This document shows positions 34,722 to 43,182 of a stretch of 52,682 bases of DNA, one piece after another. The notes beneath the pieces were generated by a model. The model did not search any database and was not told the origin of the DNA. It worked only from the letters and a program-made list of their open reading frames with translations. The DNA comes from Leucobacter soli (GTDB lineage Bacteria; Actinomycetota; Actinomycetes; Actinomycetales; Microbacteriaceae). The translations under genes were made by a program, and so were the position numbers. The first letter of the stretch is position 1. Each line of letters starts with the position of its first letter. The stretch is from contig NZ_CAJVAP010000022.1 of assembly GCF_910593785.1 (NCBI RefSeq), positions 1 through 52,682 of the forward strand. The letters are read 5' to 3'.

Positions 34722-35924
34722 GTGACCAACATCTCCCGTCTGTCGAAGAAGATCGGCGCCATCGCCGAGTCCGCCACCCTCAAGGTCGATGCGAAGGCGA
34801 AGGCCCTCCAGGCCGAGGGCCGACCCGTCATCAGCTACGCCGCGGGCGAGCCCGACTTCCCCACGCCGCCCCACATCGTCGACGCCGCGCGGGCCGCGCT
34901 CGACGACCCGAAGAACTTCCGCTACACCGCGGCGGCCGGGCTGCCGGAGCTGCGCGAGGCGATCGCGGCGAAGACCGCGCGCGACTCCGGCTGGGAGGTC
35001 CCCGCCTCGCAGGTCATCGTGACGAACGGCGGCAAGCAGGCGGTCTACCAGGCGTTCCAGGTGCTGCTCGATCCGGGCGACGAGGTGCTCGTGCCCGCAC
35101 CGTACTGGACGAGCTACCCCGAGGCGATCCAGCTCGCCGACGGCGTGCCGGTCGAGGTGTTCGCCGGCGCCGACCAGGGCTACAAGGTGACGGTGGAGCA
35201 GCTCGAGGCGGCACGCACCGAGCGCACCAAGGTGCTGCTCTTCGTCTCGCCCTCGAACCCCACCGGAGCCGTCTACACGCCCGAGGAGACGACGGCCATC
35301 GGCGAGTGGGCCGAGGCGAACGGCCTCTGGATCGTCGCCGACGAGATCTACCAGAACCTGGTGTACGACGGCGTGCGCGCCGTGTCGATCGTCGAGGCGG
35401 TGCCGGCGCTGACGGATCGCACGATCCTCGTCAACGGCGTCGCGAAGACCTACGCCATGACCGGCTGGCGCCTCGGTTGGATGATCGGCCCGGCCGACAT
35501 CATCAAGGGCGCCGCCAACCTGCAGTCGCACCTCTGCTCGAACGTGAACAACATCGCGCAGCGCGCGGCGATCGCGGCGCTGAACGGCCCGCAGGAGCCG
35601 ATCGAGGAGATGCGGCTCGCCTTCGACCGCCGGCGCAAGCTGATCGTCGACGAGCTGAACCGGGTGCCCGGCTTCCACTGCCCGACCCCCGAGGGCGCGT
35701 TCTACGCCTATGTCGACGTGACGGGCGCGCTGGGCCGCGAGATCCGCGGCACGACGCCGAGAACCTCCCTCGAGCTGGCCGACCTGATCCTCTCGGAGGC
35801 CGAGGTCGCGGCGGTGCCGGGCGAGGCGTTCGGGCCGAGCGGCTACCTGCGCTTCAGCTACGCGCTCGGCGACGAGGCGTTGCTCGAGGGTGTGCGCCGG
35901 ATCCAGACGCTGCTCGCCGAGTAG
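34722..35924 (+). CDS. Pyridoxal-phosphate aminotransferase, aspartate aminotransferase type
   Basis: A 400-aa fold type I, class I/II aminotransferase. [18 protein letters not shown] at the N-terminus, [30 protein letters not shown], the Asp in [13 protein letters not shown] and the PLP lysine in [16 protein letters not shown] are as in bacterial AspC of the I-gamma type. The likely reaction is aspartate/oxaloacetate exchange, possibly with prephenate or aromatic substrates too. The GTG at 34722 fits the leaderless promoter. A GntR gene follows after 10 bp. Confidence 0.94.
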   Translation: MTNISRLSKKIGAIAESATLKVDAKAKALQAEGRPVISYAAGEPDFPTPPHIVDAARAALDDPKNFRYTAAAGLPELREAIAAKTARDSGWEVPASQVIVTNGGKQAVYQAFQVLLDPGDEVLVPAPYWTSYPEAIQLADGVPVEVFAGADQGYKVTVEQLEAARTERTKVLLFVSPSNPTGAVYTPEETTAIGEWAEANGLWIVADEIYQNLVYDGVRAVSIVEAVPALTDRTILVNGVAKTYAMTGWRLGWMIGPADIIKGAANLQSHLCSNVNNIAQRAAIAALNGPQEPIEEMRLAFDRRRKLIVDELNRVPGFHCPTPEGAFYAYVDVTGALGREIRGTTPRTSLELADLILSEAEVAAVPGEAFGPSGYLRFSYALGDEALLEGVRRIQTLLAE

Positions 35925-35934
35925 CACGGCGAAC

Positions 35935-36585
35935 ATGGCCGCACAGGCGCGGAGCCGCTCCGAGCAGGCGAGGAACTGGTTGCGACGGCGCATCGTCTCC
36001 GGCGAGTGGGAGCTGCACACGCGCATCCCGAGCGAGCTGGAACTGGCCGAGCAGTTCGGCGTCGCCCGCGGGACCATCCGCGAGGCGGTGCGCGGACTCA
36101 CCGAGCTCGGCATGCTCGAGACGGCCGCCGGACGGGGCACCTTCGTGCGCTCGCGCACCCCGACCGACCGCGTGCTGCAGGATCTGCTGCTGGGCCGCGG
36201 GCCCGCCGAGTGCCTCGAGTTGCGGGCCGCGATCGAAGCCGAGGCCGCGCGTCGACTGGCCGGATCCGACGACCGCACCGTGCTGGATCGCCTCGCCGAG
36301 GTCGCCGCTCCCCGCGAGGGTCGCGAACGACTGCCCGGGGAGTTCCACGTGGGCCTCGTCGAGGCAGGCTGCGCCCCGCTCAGCGTGTCGCTGCACGCTG
36401 CGCTCCTCGTCGCCCTCGGCGGCTTCCTCGCGAGCGGTCGCATCGATCACGCGCTCGACGACACCTGCCGGCAGCAGGCCCATGACGAGATCCTCGACCG
36501 GATCCGCGCCGGAGATGCCGCACTGGCCGCGGAGACCGTTGCCCTGCACGCGCTCGGCGACTTCGTCGTGGTCGAGCGGGACTGA
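35935..36585 (+). CDS. GntR-family regulator with a short FCD-like domain
   Basis: The 216-aa protein has a winged helix (ARNWLRRRIVSGEWELHTRI, FGVARGTIREAVRGLTELGM, TAAGRGTFVRSR) and a helical C-terminal domain with LELRAAIEAEAARRLAG. It lies 10 bp behind the aminotransferase gene. In some bacteria such regulators control a neighbouring transporter of the MFS/CynX type, but none is present. Target unknown. The ATG at 35935 was chosen since the HTH starts right after it; there is no strong ribosome site. Confidence 0.88.
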   Translation: MAAQARSRSEQARNWLRRRIVSGEWELHTRIPSELELAEQFGVARGTIREAVRGLTELGMLETAAGRGTFVRSRTPTDRVLQDLLLGRGPAECLELRAAIEAEAARRLAGSDDRTVLDRLAEVAAPREGRERLPGEFHVGLVEAGCAPLSVSLHAALLVALGGFLASGRIDHALDDTCRQQAHDEILDRIRAGDAALAAETVALHALGDFVVVERD

Positions 36586-36622
36586 GCGCTCGGGCCGCGG
36601 ACCGTCCCTGCCGCGGAGCGCT
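36585..36622. terminator. Bidirectional terminator hairpin
   Basis: AGCGCT and CCGCGG on the left pair with CCGCGG and AGCGCT on the right around a 10-nt loop. It begins at the last base of the gntR stop and faces the convergent siderophore ATPase gene. Confidence 0.65.
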
Positions 36623-36636
36623 CCGGCCTTCGGAGT

Positions 36637-37467
36637 TCAGACCCGCCCGGGGATGACGAGCGGGGTCTTCGAGACCGGGTCGGGGATGATCGTGCAGGGG
36701 AGGTCGAACGCGCGCTCGATCAGCTCGGCCGTCACGATCTCGGCGGGCGCCCCCCGGCCGATGATCCCGCCGTCGCGCATCACGATCACGTGCGTCGCAT
36801 ACCGGAACGCGAGGTTCAGCTCGTGCAGCACGGCGACCACCGTGCGACCCTCGCGCTGCAGCCGCCGGGCGAGGTCGAGCACCTCGATCTGGTGCGAGAC
36901 GTCGAGGAACGTGGTCGGTTCGTCGAGCAGCAGGATCGACGTCTGCTGGGCGAGCGCCATCGCGATCCAGACCCGCTGGCGCTGCCCGCCCGAGAGCTCG
37001 TCGACCCGTCGCTCCGCGAGATCCGCGACGTTCGCGGCGGCAAGCGCCTCCGCCACCGCGCGCTCGTCGCCGGGCGACCACTGCCGCAGCAGGCTCTGAT
37101 GGGGGTACCGCCCGCGCGCGACCAGGTCGCTGAAGGTGATGCCCTCGGGCGCGGTGGGCGACTGCGGCAGCAGGCCGAGCTGCCGGGCCAGCGCCTTCGG
37201 GTGGTAGTCGGTCAGGGGCAGGCCGTCGAGGAGGGCCCGGCCGCCCGTCGGTCTGAGCATCCGCGCGAGCGCCTTCAGCAGGGTCGACTTGCCGCAGGCG
37301 TTGGGGCCGACGATCACGGTGAGCTCCCCCTCGAGCACCTCGACGTCGACACCGTGCAGGATCTCGTGACCGGGCCCGTAGCCGGCGCGCAGGGCTTCGC
37401 CGCGCAGTCGCCCGGCGGGCGCCGGCGGGGCCGTGGAACCGGCGGGTAGCGGGGCGTTCGCGTCCAC
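36637..37467 (-). CDS. Iron-siderophore ABC transporter ATP-binding protein (FepC-type)
   Basis: A 276-aa ATPase: Walker A VGPNACGKSTLLKAL, the FecE/FepC segment LPQSPTAPEGITFSDLVARG, signature [15 protein letters not shown], Walker B ILLLDEPTTFLD and switch HELNLAFRYA. It energises ferric-siderophore uptake. GTG at 37467 with GAGGAAG five bases ahead. Its permease gene immediately upstream is truncated, so the transporter cannot work from this locus unless partners are encoded elsewhere. Confidence 0.92.
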   Translation of the reverse strand: MDANAPLPAGSTAPPAPAGRLRGEALRAGYGPGHEILHGVDVEVLEGELTVIVGPNACGKSTLLKALARMLRPTGGRALLDGLPLTDYHPKALARQLGLLPQSPTAPEGITFSDLVARGRYPHQSLLRQWSPGDERAVAEALAAANVADLAERRVDELSGGQRQRVWIAMALAQQTSILLLDEPTTFLDVSHQIEVLDLARRLQREGRTVVAVLHELNLAFRYATHVIVMRDGGIIGRGAPAEIVTAELIERAFDLPCTIIPDPVSKTPLVIPGRV

Positions 37468-37897
37468 AGGCGCTTCCTCTCGACGATGAGCAGCCAGACC
37501 AGGTAGGCGCCGCCGAGAGCGCCGGTGACGATGCCGACCGCGAGCTCGGTGGGGGCGAAGAGCCTCCGCGCGACGAGGTCGCTGACGAGCACGAGCACTC
37601 CGCCCATGAGGGCGGCCCCCGCGAGCGGCACGCCGGAGGTGCGGGTGAGACGCCGCATGAGATGAGGGGCGGCGAGGGCGATGAACGGGATCGGCCCGGT
37701 CGACGCGGTGGCGACCGCCATCAGGGCGACGGCGATGACGACGAGCAGGATCCGGCTGCGCATCGGCCGCACGCCGATGCCCGCCGCCGCCTCGTCCCCC
37801 AGCGGCAGCTGCGCGAGCGGGCCCGCCAGCAGCATGAGCGGCGGGACCAGGAGGGCGAGGGCGGCTCCGACGGCGAGCGCCTCGGGCCAGTGGGCAC
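37314..37897 (-). pseudogene. FecCD-family siderophore permease, N-terminally deleted
   Basis: The frame shows the C-terminal part of a FecCD permease: LPLGDEAAAGIGVRPMRSRI, STGPIPFIALAAPHLMRRLT, GGVLVLVSDLVARRLFAPTE and GALGGAYLVWLLIVERKR. Homology starts at about 37895 (HWPEAL); the roughly 200 N-terminal residues, with the first helices, are absent. To the right of that point the opposite strand encodes the C-terminal half of an esterase. The frame also continues about 50 residues past the usual end, overlapping the ATPase gene out of frame. I infer a deletion that removed the 5' ends of both genes. Confidence 0.8.
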
Positions 37898-38365
37898 GAC
37901 TTCCCCGACCGCCTCGCGGACGAATGGCTCCCCTGGGCCGAGCATCGCCTCGGCGAGCGCTTCGCTCCGGATCGCACCGGCGTCGCCGGGCAGAGCTTCG
38001 GCGGCCTCGCCGCGCTGCGCTGCGGCATCGGGCGCCCCGACGCGTTCGGGCTCGTCTTCGCCCAGTCCTCATCCCTCTGGCTCGAGACGCCGCTGCCGGC
38101 TCGGGGAGACGAAGCCCCGGCCGGTGCTCCGCCTGCGAGGGCGGGCCGGTCGGGAACAGGATCGCAGGCCGGATCCGCACCCCGCTTCCGACTCGAGGTG
38201 GGCACGCGCGAGGCCTCGATCCTGCAGGCGCACCGCGAACTGGCCCCGAAGCTGGCCGACACGGGAGCCCGGGTCGAACTGGTCGAGTTCGCGGGCGGGC
38301 ATGACTACGCCTGCTGGCGGGGCGGCCTGCTCGCGGGCATCGGCGCCATGAGCGTCACGGCGTGA
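37898..38365 (+). pseudogene. Enterochelin (siderophore) esterase, C-terminal fragment
   Basis: The plus strand from 37898 reads DFPDRLADEWLPWAEHRLGE, then VAGQSFGGLAALRCGIGRPD with the GxSxGG nucleophile, FAQSSSLWLE, and the catalytic-His region ELVEFAGGHDYACWR, ending at a TGA at 38363. This is the last 155 residues of a Fes-type esterase (400 aa or more), which frees iron from imported siderophores. No start codon or N-terminal domain precedes it; the left end coincides with the truncated permease. Confidence 0.78.
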
Positions 38366-38496
38366 ACGGCACGGCGCGATCGATGCGGCGACCCGCCTCT
38401 CGCCGGCGCCACCCCCTTGACCTCGCGGGACTCCGGCGCGAGCATCGAGGTGCAGTGCCGCGAAGCATGCGCGGCACGCGACGACCGGAGGATCCC

Positions 38497-38943
38497 ATGA
38501 GCACCATGATCTTCGTCAATCTGCCGGCGAGCGATCTCGACCGCAGCCGAGCGTTCTACACCGCGCTCGGGTGCACGATCAACCCGCTCTTCACCGACGA
38601 GAACGCGATCTGCGTGGTCTGGAGCGACGACATCTTCTTCATGGTGCTGCGTCGCGAGTACTTCGCGACCTTCACCGACAAGCAGATCGTCGACCCGGCG
38701 ACCAGCGCGCAGACCTCCCTGGGCTTCAGCCGCACCTCGCGCGCCGACGTCGATGCGGTGGTCGCGGCGGGCGCGGCCGCGGGCGGCACCGAACTCGGCG
38801 ACCCCAAGGAACACGGCTTCATGTACCAGCGGAGCATCGCCGATCCCGACGGCAACGCGCTCGAGTTCCTGTACATGGAACCCGAAGCCGCCGAGCGCGG
38901 CCCCGACTCCTATATGGAAGAACAGGGCGGCGGCGATGCCTGA
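38497..38943 (+). CDS. VOC-family (glyoxalase-like) protein
   Basis: 148 residues in a single VOC module: MIFVNLPASDLDRSRAFYTA, LGFSRTSRADVDAVV and SIADPDGNALEFLYME, the conserved metal-Glu strand. It resembles small PhnB/YdcJ-like glyoxalase-fold proteins whose substrates are unknown. GGAGG lies five bases before the ATG. It overlaps the next gene by 8 bp. Confidence 0.88.
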   Translation: MSTMIFVNLPASDLDRSRAFYTALGCTINPLFTDENAICVVWSDDIFFMVLRREYFATFTDKQIVDPATSAQTSLGFSRTSRADVDAVVAAGAAAGGTELGDPKEHGFMYQRSIADPDGNALEFLYMEPEAAERGPDSYMEEQGGGDA

Positions 38944-39928
38944 GGGCTCCGTGTCCGATGCCGCCGTGCCAGATGCCGCTGTGTCCGATGCCGCTGTATC
39001 CCGTGGCACCGCGGCGCACCGGTCAGATCGGGTCGACCGCGACGCACTGCTGATCGACCCGGCCGGGTTGCAGGCGCTCCTCCGCGCGGAAGCGCGCCTC
39101 CCACCCGGCGCACCGCGCACCCGCGTGCTCGACGTGCGCTGGACGCTGGCGCAGCCCGACGGCCGACCGGCCTACCGCGAGGGGCACCTTCCCGGAGCGG
39201 TCTACGTCGACCTCGACACCGAGCTCTCGATGCACGGCCCCGCCACGGCCGGGCGTCACCCGCTGCCCGACGGCGACACACTGACCGCGGCCGCCCGCCG
39301 CTGGGGGCTGCGACCGGGCGATGCCGTGGTCGCTTACGACGGCGGCGGCAACTTCGCAGCCGCACGCCTCTGGTGGCTGCTGCGGGACGCGGGGGTCGAC
39401 CGGGTGCGCCTGCTCGACGGCGCGCTGCCCGCGTGGGTCACCGCCGGGCTCCCGCTGGAGCAGGGCGACGCGGATCCCGCGCCCGGCACCGTCGAGCTCC
39501 GGCCGGGTCGCCTGCCGCGGATCGAGCTCGAGGATGCGGCGGCCTTCGCGCTCGAGCACCTGCTGCTCGACGTGCGAGCGACGGAGCGCTACGCAGGCCG
39601 CCAGGAGCCCATCGACCCGCGCGCCGGGCACATCCCGGGAGCGCGGAATCTGCCGACTGGCGGGAACCTCGACGACGACGGGTGGTTCCTCCCCGTCGAG
39701 GAGCTGCGACGGAGGTTCGCGACCGCCGGAACGAAGCCGGGAACCGAGACGGGAGAGGAGCACGGGCCCGGTACGCGGATCGGCGCCTACTGCGGATCCG
39801 GCATCACCGCGAGCCACACCGTCTTCGCGCTCGCGCTCGCGGGGCGGGAGGGCGCGCTCTTCCCCGGCTCCTGGTCGCAGTGGGCGAACCACCCCGAGCT
39901 GCCCGTCGCGACCGGGGAGGCGCCGTAA
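38936..39928 (+). CDS. Sulfurtransferase (two-rhodanese-domain, 3-mercaptopyruvate/thiosulfate type)
   Basis: A 330-aa tandem rhodanese protein. Domain 1 has RVLDVRWTL, GHLPGAVYVDLDTELS and AYDGGGNFAAARLWWLLRD; domain 2 has LLLDVRATERYAGRQEPID and GHIPGARNLP and the active loop YCGSGITASH with the persulfide Cys, close to the CGSGVTA type of mercaptopyruvate/thiosulfate sulfurtransferases. Residues 5-22 are a short DAAVP/DAAVS repeat that looks like slippage; a later start is possible. The ATG overlaps the VOC gene. Confidence 0.92.
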   Translation: MPEGSVSDAAVPDAAVSDAAVSRGTAAHRSDRVDRDALLIDPAGLQALLRAEARLPPGAPRTRVLDVRWTLAQPDGRPAYREGHLPGAVYVDLDTELSMHGPATAGRHPLPDGDTLTAAARRWGLRPGDAVVAYDGGGNFAAARLWWLLRDAGVDRVRLLDGALPAWVTAGLPLEQGDADPAPGTVELRPGRLPRIELEDAAAFALEHLLLDVRATERYAGRQEPIDPRAGHIPGARNLPTGGNLDDDGWFLPVEELRRRFATAGTKPGTETGEEHGPGTRIGAYCGSGITASHTVFALALAGREGALFPGSWSQWANHPELPVATGEAP

Positions 39929-39953
39929 TCGGCACCTCCCCGGAACGCGCGAA

Positions 39954-39993
39954 GGCCCCGATCCTTCGCGATGCTCCTCGCGGGACCGGGGCC
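39954..39993. terminator. Bidirectional terminator hairpin
   Basis: GGCCCCGATCC pairs (10 of 11) with GGACCGGGGCC, and an inner CGCGA/TCGCG pair closes a 6-nt loop. It lies between the convergent sulfurtransferase and class III aminotransferase genes. Confidence 0.75.
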
Positions 39994-40013
39994 CTCGGGC
40001 ACCCTGGAACGGG

Positions 40014-41405
40014 TTACGCTCCGACGTAGTACCCGTCGGCGACGGTGAGCGCCTCGTCGATGATGGCGAGACCGCGGACCAGATCCTCCTCGCCGATGAT
40101 CAGCGGCGGGGCGAACTGCATGCGGTTGAAGTGCGCGAACGGCACCAGGCCGGCCTGCTTGCACGCCGCGATCACGGCGTTCATTGGGGCGGCTGCCTCG
40201 CCCGCTGCGTTGTAGGGCACGAGCGGCTCACGGGTCTCGCGATCCACCACGAGATCCAGCGCCCAGAAGAGGCCCTTGCCGCGGGCCTCGCCGACCGACT
40301 TGTGCTTCGCCACCATCTCGGCTGCCCACGGCGCCACGACGCGCTCGCCCAGATCGCGCACGTTCTCGAGCACCTTCTCGTCCTCGAAGACGTCGAAGGT
40401 CGCGATGCCCGCGGCGCAGGCCAGCGGGTGGCCCGAGTAGGTCAGCCCGCCCGGGAAGGCGCGGTCGCCGAAGGTCTCGTGGATCGCCTCGGAGATCACA
40501 ACGCCGCCCAGCGGCACGTAGCCCGAGTTGACGCCCTTCGCGAAGGTGACGAGGTCGGGCTTCACGTCGTAGCCCTGGTAGGCGAACCACTCGCCGGTGC
40601 GGCCGAAGCCGACCATGACCTCGTCGCAGATCATCACGATGCCGTACGTGTCGCACAGCGCGCGCACGCCGGCCAGGTATCCGGGCGTGGGCGGCAGCAC
40701 GCCGTTGGTGCCGGTGACGGTCTCGAGGATGATGGCCGCGATGGTGCTCGGGCCCTCGAGCTGGATGGTGTGCTCCAGGTGCTGGAGCGCGCGCTCGGTC
40801 TCCTGCTCCGGGGTCTCGGCGTGGAACTCCGAGCGGTAGGTGTAGGGGCCGAAGAAGTGGACGACGTTCGCGTCGATCACGCCGTTGGCCCAGCGGCGCG
40901 GATCACCCGTCATGGTGATCGCGGTCGCGGTGGAGCCGTGGTACGAGCGGTAGCGGGCCAGCACCTTCTGGCGCCCCGTGTGGTGGCGCGCCATGCGGAT
41001 CGCGTACTCGTTGGCATCGGCGCCGCCGTTGGTGAAGAACACCGAGCGCGCGCCCTCGAAGGAGTGCTCGACGATGCGCTTGGCGAGCTCGCCGCGCACG
41101 TCGTTGGCGATGGCGGGCTGGATCGTGGCCAGGCGGCCGGCCTGCTCCTGGATCGCCTTCACCAGACCGGGGTGCTGGTGGCCCAGGTTCAGGTTGACGA
41201 GCTGCGACGAGAAGTCGAGGTACTCGTTGCCGTCGTAGTCCCAGAACCGCACGCCCTCGCCCTTGGCGATGGGCATCGGGCTGATCAAGTTCTGCGCCGA
41301 CCACGAGTGGAAGACGTAGTCGCGGTCGTTCTGGCGCACCTCGCGCTGCGCCTCGGTGTCGCCGAAGCTCTGCGGATTGCCGTGCAGGTCGATGTAATCA
41401 CTCAT
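40014..41405 (-). CDS. Class III (omega-amino acid) aminotransferase
   Basis: A 463-aa fold type I class III aminotransferase. Conserved parts: GVRFWDYDGNEYLDFSSQLV, FFTNGGADANEYAIRMAR, RYRSYHGSTATAI, ICDEVMVGFGRTGEW and the PLP lysine in TFAKGVNSGYVPLGGVV. The nearest functional types are beta-alanine/taurine:pyruvate aminotransferases. It follows the methylmalonate-semialdehyde dehydrogenase gene on the same strand, which would oxidise malonate semialdehyde formed from beta-alanine to acetyl-CoA. The 135-bp gap between the two genes holds a very large hairpin. Confidence 0.93.
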   Translation of the reverse strand: MSDYIDLHGNPQSFGDTEAQREVRQNDRDYVFHSWSAQNLISPMPIAKGEGVRFWDYDGNEYLDFSSQLVNLNLGHQHPGLVKAIQEQAGRLATIQPAIANDVRGELAKRIVEHSFEGARSVFFTNGGADANEYAIRMARHHTGRQKVLARYRSYHGSTATAITMTGDPRRWANGVIDANVVHFFGPYTYRSEFHAETPEQETERALQHLEHTIQLEGPSTIAAIILETVTGTNGVLPPTPGYLAGVRALCDTYGIVMICDEVMVGFGRTGEWFAYQGYDVKPDLVTFAKGVNSGYVPLGGVVISEAIHETFGDRAFPGGLTYSGHPLACAAGIATFDVFEDEKVLENVRDLGERVVAPWAAEMVAKHKSVGEARGKGLFWALDLVVDRETREPLVPYNAAGEAAAPMNAVIAACKQAGLVPFAHFNRMQFAPPLIIGEEDLVRGLAIIDEALTVADGYYVGA

Positions 41406-41428
41406 TGTTTGTCTCTCTCCGTAATTCC

Positions 41429-41532
41429 GTCATCCTGCGCGAAGGCGGCGAAGCCGTCGGAGTCGCAGGATCTCATATCGAAACGTGAGATCCTGCGACT
41501 CCGTGCGCGTTGCGCCCTCCGCGCAGGATGAC
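41429..41532. repeat. 104-bp palindromic repeat with GTCATCCTGCGC ends
   Basis: Outer arms GTCATCCTGCGC (41429-41440) and GCGCAGGATGAC (41521-41532) are perfect; an inner 17-bp perfect stem GGAGTCGCAGGATCTCA / TGAGATCCTGCGACTCC (41459-41475, 41486-41502) surrounds a 10-nt loop. Related pieces occur at 44916-44943 and 51309-51384, always between genes. It is probably a non-autonomous or REP-type interspersed element; here it could damp read-through from the dehydrogenase into the aminotransferase gene. Confidence 0.85.
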
Positions 41533-41540
41533 GCTTCGCG

Positions 41541-43025
41541 TCAGCTGTTGCTCGGGAAACCGAGGTCGACCTTCGACTGCTCCGCGTTCGGCCAGCGGGT
41601 CGTGACGACCTTGCTACGGGTGTAGAAGTTGATCGACTCGGGGCCGTAGATGTGGGTGTCGCCGAAGAGCGAGTCCTTCCAGCCGCCGAACGAGAACGAG
41701 CCGACGGGCACGGGGATCGGCACGTTGATGCCGACCATGCCGGCCTCGACGTCGAACTCGAAGGCGCGAGCCGTCGCGCCGTCGCGGGTGAAGATGCCCG
41801 TGCCGTTGCCGAACTGGTGCGTGTTGATGAGCTCCAGGCCCTCCTCGTAGGTGTCGACGCGGACGACCGCGAGCACCGGGCCGAAGATCTCGTCGAGGTA
41901 CACCTTGCTGTCGGTCTTCACGTGGTCGAGCAGCGAGACGCCGGTGAAGAAGCCGTTGCCCTCGAACTTCGCCTCGCGGCCGTCGACGACCACGGTCGCC
42001 CCCTCCGCCTCGGCGCCGGCGACGTAGGACTCCACGCGAGCCTTCGCCTCGGCGGTGATGAGCGGGCCCATCTCCGAGGCGGGATCGGTGCCGTCGCCGA
42101 TCACGAGCTTCTCCATGCGCTCCTTGATCTTCGCGACGAGCTCGTCGCCGACGCCGCCGACGGCGACCACGACCGAGATCGCCATGCAGCGCTCGCCTGC
42201 CGAGCCGTACGCGGCCGAGACCACATTGTCGGCGGTCATGTTGAGCTCGGCGTCGGGCATCACCATCGCGTGGTTCTTCGCGCCGCCGAGGGCCTGGACG
42301 CGCTTGCCGTTGGCGGCCGCGCGCTCGTAGATGTACTTCGCGATCGGGGTGGAGCCGACGAAGCTGACGGCCTTCACGTCCGGGCTGTCCAGCAGGGTGT
42401 CGACGGCGGTCTTGTCGCCGTGCACGACGTTGAGCACGCCGTCGGGCAGGCCGGCCTCGCGGAAGAGGTCGGCGATGAACACCGAGGCGGAGGGATCGCG
42501 CTCGGAGGGCTTCAGCACCACGGTGTTGCCGCAGGCGATCGCACTGGCGATCATCCACAGCGGCACCATCACCGGGAAGTTGAAGGGGGTGATCGCCGCG
42601 ACGACGCCGACCGGCTGCTTGATGGAGTGCACGTCGACGCCGGTGGAGACCTGCTCGTCGCGCTCGCCCTTCAGCAGGTGCAGCAGGCCCGAGGCGAACT
42701 CCACGTTCTCGAGGCCGCGGGCGATCTCGCCGGCGGCGTCCGAGAGGACCTTGCCGTGCTCGCTCGTGACGATGGCGGCCAGCTCGGGGGTGCGCTGCTT
42801 GAGCAGCTGGCGCAGGTTGAAGAACACATCTGCGCGCTTCGTCAGGCTGGTCTTGCGCCAGGCGGGGAGCGCGGCCTTCGCCGCGGCGATGGCCTGTTCG
42901 ACGGTCGCGACGGAGGCGATGGACAGCTCGTGCTGCTCCTCGCCGGTAGCCGGGTTGTAGACCGGCTGGGTGCGCTCGGCGTCGGTGACCTTCTCACCGG
43001 CGATGACGTGGGGGATGCGTGCCAT
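41541..43025 (-). CDS. mmsA: CoA-acylating methylmalonate-semialdehyde dehydrogenase
   Basis: A 494-aa ALDH-superfamily enzyme that turns (methyl)malonate semialdehyde into propionyl- or acetyl-CoA. MMSDH marks: VGVVAAITPFNFPVMVPLWM, FVGSTPIAKYIYERA, ALGGAKNHAMVMPDA in place of the ELGGK general-base motif, and AAYGSAGERCMAIS around the nucleophile Cys. Co-directional with the class III aminotransferase and divergent from a PucR regulator, it forms a beta-alanine (or valine/pyrimidine) catabolic unit. GAGGG lies about ten bases before the ATG. Confidence 0.95.
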   Translation of the reverse strand: MARIPHVIAGEKVTDAERTQPVYNPATGEEQHELSIASVATVEQAIAAAKAALPAWRKTSLTKRADVFFNLRQLLKQRTPELAAIVTSEHGKVLSDAAGEIARGLENVEFASGLLHLLKGERDEQVSTGVDVHSIKQPVGVVAAITPFNFPVMVPLWMIASAIACGNTVVLKPSERDPSASVFIADLFREAGLPDGVLNVVHGDKTAVDTLLDSPDVKAVSFVGSTPIAKYIYERAAANGKRVQALGGAKNHAMVMPDAELNMTADNVVSAAYGSAGERCMAISVVVAVGGVGDELVAKIKERMEKLVIGDGTDPASEMGPLITAEAKARVESYVAGAEAEGATVVVDGREAKFEGNGFFTGVSLLDHVKTDSKVYLDEIFGPVLAVVRVDTYEEGLELINTHQFGNGTGIFTRDGATARAFEFDVEAGMVGINVPIPVPVGSFSFGGWKDSLFGDTHIYGPESINFYTRSKVVTTRWPNAEQSKVDLGFPSNS

Positions 43026-43146
43026 GACTGCTGGGCCCTCTTCTCTCGAATGTCTCGATTGGTCAAAGTGTTCGATGGCCCGGAGGCGCTATCCCTGCCA
43101 GTATTTCAAGGGCTCGGCTCGTTGTAAGCAGTCAGACCATCCGCAC

Positions 43147-43176
43147 TTGCCGTCGGATTCATACAGAACGTATGAT
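43147..43176 (+). promoter_or_regulatory. Promoter of the pucR-type gene (TTGCCG-18-TATGAT)
   Basis: -35 TTGCCG (43147-43152), 18-bp spacer, -10 TATGAT (43171-43176), then six bases to the ATG at 43183, making a leaderless message likely. One of the best promoters in the window. Confidence 0.65.
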
Positions 43177-43182
43177 CGATGG

